In this document: positions 18,401 to 23,846 of the stretch, one piece after another
Position numbering within the stretch: position 1 is the stretch's first letter
Layout: the number at the start of each line of letters is the position of its first letter
Assembly (NCBI GenBank): GCA_034698045.1
Contig: JAQGAU010000795.1
Location: 1-23,846, forward strand
DNA from: Paramacrobiotus richtersi
Taxonomy: Eukaryota > Tardigrada > Eutardigrada > Parachela > Macrobiotidae
Length of the DNA: 23,846 nt
Direction: 5' to 3'
Program-made: the position numbers and the translations under genes
The notes under the pieces: model-generated
Databases searched by the model: none
The model's input: only the letters and a program-made list of their open reading frames with translations
Told to the model about the DNA's origin: nothing

Positions 18401-20556
18401 GCGGAAAAATGCAGGTCATCCAGTTTGGATTAGAGTTAGGCTAGTTCAAATCTTTTGTTATGATTTGTCTTAATTGTTTTCATGGCCTTAATCTGCGCGC
18501 AGTTCAACACTGATTATGTGAGACGTTTGACGAGTAAAACCGAGACTATGAAGTTATGAACAACTTCATACCTGACCGTGGTATTCACATACAACGTTGA
18601 TGCTCTGAGTCAATCTCGTTACAAATTCGTTATCCTTACACATGTACTGTTCAAGGGATGTCCGAAAATATATTTTACTTGAAAATATCGAATATCCTGA
18701 ATTGTACTGAGTGGTTTTCTTATTTTTCAAACTGGTGGAAAGGCTACAATAATTTTGCACTTTCTGACAGATCATTATGCAAACGAGTCCCTCCCGGTGC
18801 TGTATCGCACCACTCTTTCAGACACGTGGGCCACAGCACCGGGAATGTCTTGTATAAGTGCAACCCAAAGTATACGTCTGAGCACAATTGCTATCTTTGA
18901 CATGTTGTTTATTGTAAGAGATACAAAAGTTTCGCGTAAGGTTCGACCACGAAGACTCGCCACATAACGGTATCGTTATTATAGAGCTCTCAAGGCATCA
19001 TCGAAATAGACGCCGAGTGTCCCCTACCCATTGCTTTACAAACCGCCCCCCTGCCACCAAGGAATGTCACTCGACAAGCCACGCCCCAGATACCACCACT
19101 GAATGTCCCTCGACAAGCCGCGCCCCAGATGCCACCAAACAATGTCACTCTACAAACCTCACCCGAGATGCCACGAAGAAATCTCACTGTACAAACCGCC
19201 CCCCGGATGCCCCCAATGAATGCCCCTCTACAAATCGCCCCCGAGATGCCGCCAAGCGATATCACAGAGCCCGACGCAGGGAACCTGTCAGACAGCGCCC
19301 TATCGGTTGAAAGTCACGGCACTGGTTCAACCGACAGCCCCAATCAGCGCCGCGTCCGTTTCCGCACCAACGCGTCCATCCGTGTCGTGAGTCCGCGAAC
19401 CACTCGATCAGTCTCCCAGCCGCGTGCATCGATGTCAGCGGGTGCGAAAGCGCGCGCCCAATCCCAGGTGTCCCTGTCCGTCGTTGAGAATGGTAGCACA
19501 CGTCGCCGCAGTGGTTCCATGGTACCGTCCAAGACCGTTGGGTTGGCCCGACGAGGACGCGGGCGGCCGCGATTGTCCGGTCGGCCGAACGGGATCCTGA
19601 AGAATGCCACGGCCGTCTCCCCGGAGCAGTCGGCCGCCGGGGTGTCATCGGATGCCAGTGGCTCGGAGGTGGGTGGAGAGGGAGCGAGCGGGAATCGGGC
19701 GAAGAATTCCTGTCCAGAGACCGAGGATTCGGGTGAAACCGTGGTCTTTGACATTATGTGGATCGACGTAAGTACAAGTATGAAATGCTAATGTGTGCCA
19801 TTTCGTGAAATACAGATGCAGTAGAGTAGGCGGCCGCACAGGGCTCTGACGGGTTTTACTATAGCGGGTGCATCTTCGAGGTCGTTCATACTACTCAGCG
19901 CGGAACCATGCACACCATTTTTCAATAATAATGGTGGGAAATACGAGAAAACGTTGTACTATCGGCCGATCAACATTTGTGCGACCAAGACACATGCGAA
20001 ATTTCTTGGAAATCTACTTTGTTTTTCGCGGATTCTAAGCTATAGTCTCAGTTTGGTTGTACTTGCAGCAAAGTTTCCGGTATCCATACACAATCTTTTG
20101 TTATATACACTGCACTAAATTAAGGATATTTTCTTTGCACAGAGATCTCTACAGTGTCCCGCAGCCGACTGCACATGGAAGGCGAACAATCTCTACATGC
20201 TAAAATGCCATTTCGACAAGCAGCATACTGAACAATATCCTCTACATGAGTTGCGACTGTCCTGCAGTCTGTGTCCGGAAAAGGGATTCAAAGGGCAGAT
20301 TCCGACGCTCCGCAAACACATGGAGTCGGTCCACCAGTGGGAGGATGGGTACCCACCCAACGATACATCTCTGTTGAGTGTGACTGCGACGGAAACACCG
20401 GGCGGTTCAGGATCTCGACTGAGTGTAACGGCGACGGAAACACCATCGCGGTTGAGTTTGACTGCGACGGAAACTTTGGGCGATTCAGGAGATGAAACGA
20501 CTCCCGCGGAATCGGAGGAAACCGTGCCGTATCGCGGAATGAACTTTGTTTGTTGA
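15500..20556 (+). CDS. Tandem LSM14-domain protein with AT-hook and C2H2-like fingers
   Basis: The exons are 15500-15644, 17196-17356, 17786-18065, 18140-18303, 18985-19767 and 20143-20556, giving 648 residues with phases 1, 0, 1, 0, 0. Residues ~17-102 and ~166-250 are each an LSM14-type Sm domain: RFEGLLKVIHTD then VRFCGTERR, and RYEGTLKDVDQND then VRFWGTEDR. The LSM14/Trailer hitch family acts in P-body mRNA repression. Residues 266-340 are five 13-residue repeats plus a partial one. A Ser/Arg-rich stretch follows with an AT-hook, RGRGRPRLSGRP (440-451). The last exon has two zinc fingers: C516, C521, H534, H539, and C552, C555, H570, H575. It ends with three TATET repeats. The FDF and TFG-box regions of usual LSM14 proteins were not seen. 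The joins to exons 5 and 6 rest on phase and splice signals; a second gene starting there is not excluded. Confidence 0.8.
16523..16557 (+). other. GC-rich hairpin in intron 1 of the LSM14-like gene
   Basis: ACGGGCCTCTCT (16523-16534) pairs perfectly with AGAGAGGCCCGT (16546-16557) around an 11-base loop. It is the most GC-rich part of a 1,551-bp intron that is otherwise AT-rich and holds no ORF I trust. Confidence 0.45.
19030..19254 (+). repeat. 39-bp in-frame tandem repeats
   Basis: Five 39-bp units and one partial unit encode 13-residue repeats with the consensus x-N-V/L-T-x-Q-x-A-P-x-M-P-P (for example LNVPRQAAPQMPP and NNVTLQTSPEMPR). They are inside exon 5 of the LSM14-like gene. The regular in-frame period supports this region being coding. 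Confidence 0.75.
20374..20475 (+). repeat. Short in-frame repeats coding for L-S-V/L-T-A-T-E-T
   Basis: Three copies of a segment coding LSVTATETP, LSVTATETP and LSLTATETL lie after the zinc fingers in the last exon. The DNA word ACTGCGACGGAAAC, or a near copy, recurs in each. They form a low-complexity acidic tail. Confidence 0.65.
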
Positions 20557-21443
20557 ATTTTTGGGTGATATATTGTTGTGGTTTTAATCAGTTATTTCAT
20601 CTTCAGTATCGAACGTTTGAGACTTTCATAAGGGAGGTAATGTCGTAATGTTTAAGGCTTTTAAAAGGGTGCTTTTTCAAGGATTGTGAAGGGCATAATT
20701 ATCGCTTCGCTTACGCGTATTCAGAATACTTTTCTCCATGTAGCGGTTGTGTCATTTCTCTGTAAGCTGAAATTGTTCTTTTTCGTGTCCATCTATGTTT
20801 TCGTGAACTGTTGAATTTTGATTACTGTATGTCTCTAAAGATGAAGTTTCCATGAATGTATGACAAAAAACGTTACATTCGTTGTGCATGAAGCAAAAAA
20901 TGGGATGGTCGCAAAGATCGGAAAACAACGTTTCCAACTCAAAAAACTAATTTAAAAATTTGTATAAAAATGTAAGAAAATTATTAAGTTTAATATCAGC
21001 CTGTCAGTGTCGTATATCGAATCCAGCTGTGCGTAATTATAAATCTGTGCGTTATCAAAACGAACACGATAAATAATTATGTAGTATGAATGGAAGTGCA
21101 CAGCGTAATTGCTATGAAAGTTTCCCTTGCATCTGTTTCTCGATAACACCGCATGAGCCACATCAACGCGGTAGCGATAACACTGCATCATGCAATCATA
21201 ACGACCGATTACGCGTCAAAACTTTGCCCTGTCAAACCAGAGCACGTGAGTGCAATGATTTACTGAGCCGCTGGTGCAGTAACTTCCACACATCAACGGC
21301 ACATGCCTGGAAGCTAATTAAGCGTGAAACAGCGCACGCACAGCTTCTATTTTTACACTAAATCTCTCGTAGAAATTTCTCTATACTTCTTACGCCGATA
21401 TGTTGTAGCAAGTTTGCTTAGTATACTAAGTATCCATTTCACG
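20557..21443. other. Intergenic spacer before ABAT
   Basis: It contains the 3' UTR of the LSM14-like gene and the promoter of the transaminase gene. No canonical AATAAA close to the stop, TATA box, repeat or RNA gene is obvious. Confidence 0.4.
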
Positions 21444-23741
21444 ATGTTGTTCTCTAGGAACTCACGCGCTGTAATAACAGCGGCAATCAAATGTACAGGT
21501 ACGTAGTTTCACGTTATTTCAACGGTAAATGTGGGATTGATTGTGTTTCGTTAAACAGAGAATTCCGTGAAATATTTAAGTAGTGATTGTCCAAGTCTCG
21601 ATGGTGAGCCAGATGCCCCGTTTGTGAAAACTCCCGTTCCGGGTCCTAAATCACGAGAGCTGCGGAAGGAGCTCGGTCTCATCCAGGTACTATCAATTCT
21701 GCTGTCAGTGAGTTACAGAGAAATGTCTTGGTTGGTTACTGTTACAGAATGCGGAGACGGTGCAGTTTTTTGCGGATTATGAAAAAAGTCGCGGGAATTA
21801 CATTGCGGATGCCGATGGGAATATGTTGTTGGATGTGTACATGCAGATATCATCCCTCGCACTAGGTAAGACGAGCGTTCATTAATATGTAAATTCCCGA
21901 GCTGTGTATTTCGTTCTGACAGGGTACAATCATCCAGAACTGCAGAAAGTCGCGCAAACACCGGAATTTCAAGTATGCTTGTTTAAAATTGTCTAGCAGG
22001 GGGAATTTTATGTAGTGAATGATTTCATTAACAGACGTTATGCATCAACCGGCCGGCACTGGGAACCACGCCCCCGACCAGTTTAGTTCAACGGCTACAC
22101 AGCACACTCCTGTCTGTAAGCCGAAAAACTGCGAAGACTCCAATTTTTGAGTGACTCCAAGTCGAAGTATTATTTAATTTGGGATAACGCTATCGTTTTC
22201 GCAGATTGCTCCCAAAGGCCTCCAGCATGTCCATACCATGGCATGCGGATCCTGCGCCAATGAGAACGCCTTCAAAACCATTTTCATATGGTATAATGTA
22301 AGTGCTTTTTCAGTCTGCGATAGAACTTACGAAATTATAAAAAATGCTCTGCGGTCGTACAGAACAAATTACGTGGTGGAAAGCCGTATTCGGACGAAGA
22401 ACTAGCAATGTCTTTGGAGAACAAAGGTCCGGCGTGTCCTCCATTGACTATTCTGTCATTTCAAGGAGGATTCCACGGTCGAACATACGGTGAGCATATG
22501 TGCCTTCCAAAAGTCACAGTCAGGAAACGTGGCTTTTTCCGTATCATTTCGATTGTCAGTACCAGTATTTGTAAAGCAATGAATTCTGATTGTAGATGCT
22601 TATGACAATTAAGGTGAAAAATTAAGCGTATCCATTACGTATTCATCAGTACGGAGGTGTCCACGAAACGTACTGTACTGTATCTTCATCTTTTTCCAGA
22701 TCTTGGCACTAAAACCTCAAGTTTAGGATGTTTCGAATACGAGCTTGTACGACTATTGCGTCAACGTTATGGTTTTTTTGGTAGGTTGTCTGGCCGCTTC
22801 GCATTCGCGTACCTACTACAAACGCGACATCCCCTCGCTGGACTGGCCCACCGCGCCCTTCCCCCGTTACAAGTACCCGTTAGCCGCACATTCCGAACAC
22901 AATCGCCGTGAAGACCAACGGTGTTTAAGCAAAGTCCAGGCGTTATTTGAGCAGTACAACGGTAAAGGAACACCCGTAGCTGGAGTAGTTGTCGAGCCCA
23001 TTCAAGCGGAAGGAGGGGATAACCACGCCTCTGCCGAGTTCTTCCAGCAGCTGCAGTATATTACCAAAAAGGTACCGTAAAGGCACTTCACTTTCAACGC
23101 GCTCAATGTTTCCCGATCAAATGAGAAATGGAGTTCATCTGTTGGACATTATCTGAGAGCTGCTTGCTGTTGTCTAGAATGGAGCGGCGCTGATGTTTGA
23201 TGAGGTACATGTGGGTGGAGGTTCGACCGGAACCATGTGGACACACGAGCAGTTTAACCTACCAGAACCTCCAGATGTTGTGTCCTTCAGTAAGAAATTC
23301 ATGACCGGCGGATACTTTTACCATAAGGATCTCTATGTCCATGAGGTAAATTACGAAAAGCGCACAACAAAAACGGTACCGACCACATGAAGAAAATGTA
23401 GACGGTACACTTACTTGTTCCGTATGTACATTGTATGCGATCGTTTATCAATTCGGTTGAAATGAGTTTAAACCGAAACTTGTCTGTATAAGTCTGTACA
23501 TACTTGTCTAAAAACACTGTTTTGATAAGAAACTGAAGAAGAAGAATAACATTAATACGTTTTACATAGTACATGCAGTTCTGCGTGTTCTCAGGGTTTC
23601 CGGATATTCAACACATGGATGGGCGACCCAACCAAATTACTCTTGCTAGAGAAGTCTCTTGAGGTTATCCGTCAGGACAACCTTCTGCAGACGGTCGCGC
23701 AGTCCGCAACGACACTTGAAGAAGGCCTACAACATCTCGAA
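21444..23741 (+). CDS. ABAT: 4-aminobutyrate aminotransferase, mitochondrial (5' part, runs off the window)
   Basis: Ten exons join in phase: 21444-21498, 21559-21686, 21748-21865, 21923-21972, 22035-22115, 22205-22297, 22363-22489, 22785-23071, 23178-23345 and 23595-23741, giving 418 residues. The enzyme converts GABA and 2-oxoglutarate to succinic semialdehyde and glutamate with PLP in the mitochondrial matrix. Exon 1 encodes an Arg-containing import presequence ([16 protein letters not shown]). Then come NPALG-region match [18 protein letters not shown] with the Cys pair of the iron-sulfur site (158 and 161), [18 protein letters not shown], the PLP-nitrogen Asp in FDEV (D321) and the Schiff-base lysine pair in SFSKK (352-353). 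NTWMGDPTK follows. The last exon ends at a GTATGT donor; about 60 residues should follow beyond the window. Residue 324 is His where the family has Gln. Confidence 0.95.
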
Positions 23742-23846
23742 GTATGTTTATTATGTGTGCTATACACCTCTTAATGAGAGGTGGTACCACTTTCCACACA
23801 TCATGGCAGACGTACTAGCGAGCGGCGCGCGCATTGTTTGTCACCA

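Noticed and set aside
18034-18419. Minus-strand ORFs of 108 and 119 codons over the LSM14-like exon 4
   Set aside because: They overlap, antisense, an exon with clear family motifs and matching splice phases; they carry no motif of their own.
18990-19265. Gly-rich minus-strand ORF with GGI(R/W)GA repeats
   Set aside because: Its periodicity is only the mirror of the 39-bp repeats coded on the plus strand, which join splice sites and flanking exons in frame.
22657-22784. Open frame before ABAT exon 8 as an additional exon
   Set aside because: Exon 7 (phase 1) joins directly to 22785 and gives continuous family sequence ([14 protein letters not shown]); an insert here would break the conserved region.

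Overview
This is eukaryotic, almost certainly metazoan, nuclear DNA. The genes are split by short GT-AG introns whose phases join cleanly. Their products are animal-type: Ly6/uPAR three-finger proteins with secretion signals, an LSM14-domain protein and a mitochondrial GABA transaminase. Compact genes and mostly 50-700 bp introns suggest a small-genome invertebrate, perhaps a tardigrade, but nothing here fixes the phylum. No rRNA, tRNA or CRISPR array was recognised. All exon joins below were read by eye from splice signals, phase and protein continuity; no alignment or transcript data were available.

Layout: 1-2400 is non-coding apart from GAGCA-rich blocks at both ends of its first 1.4 kb. 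Two tandem same-strand Ly6-type genes follow (2401-3229 and 3865-4933). They share intron positions, phases and an upstream block, so they arose by local duplication; the upstream copy has a decayed 3' end. From 4960 to 8850 I recognise no gene, but there are hairpin-forming sequences, a diverged direct-repeat pair and an A/G-rich degenerate repeat. A cysteine-rich ORF lies at 8857-9246. A 951-bp non-autonomous DNA transposon (9790-10740) has ~220-bp inverted termini and a perfect 9-bp target duplication, a Mutator-like signature.

On the minus strand, 14398-11339 encodes a 761-residue secreted protein in three exons. Its C-terminal half looks like carboxypeptidase-regulatory-type beta domains plus a bacterial-YfaP-like end. 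One of its introns contains a 153-bp AT-rich Tc1/mariner-like MITE. On the plus strand, 15500-20556 encodes the most unusual gene of the window: two LSM14-type Sm domains, 13-residue repeats, an AT-hook and two C2H2-like fingers. The final gene, 21444 to the window edge, is the 5' part (10 exons, 418 residues) of ABAT, 4-aminobutyrate aminotransferase, with a His at the normally Gln position of the DEVQTG motif.

The genes do not form a pathway. The window reads as a gene-dense stretch with local duplication, domain shuffling and small transposon insertions.
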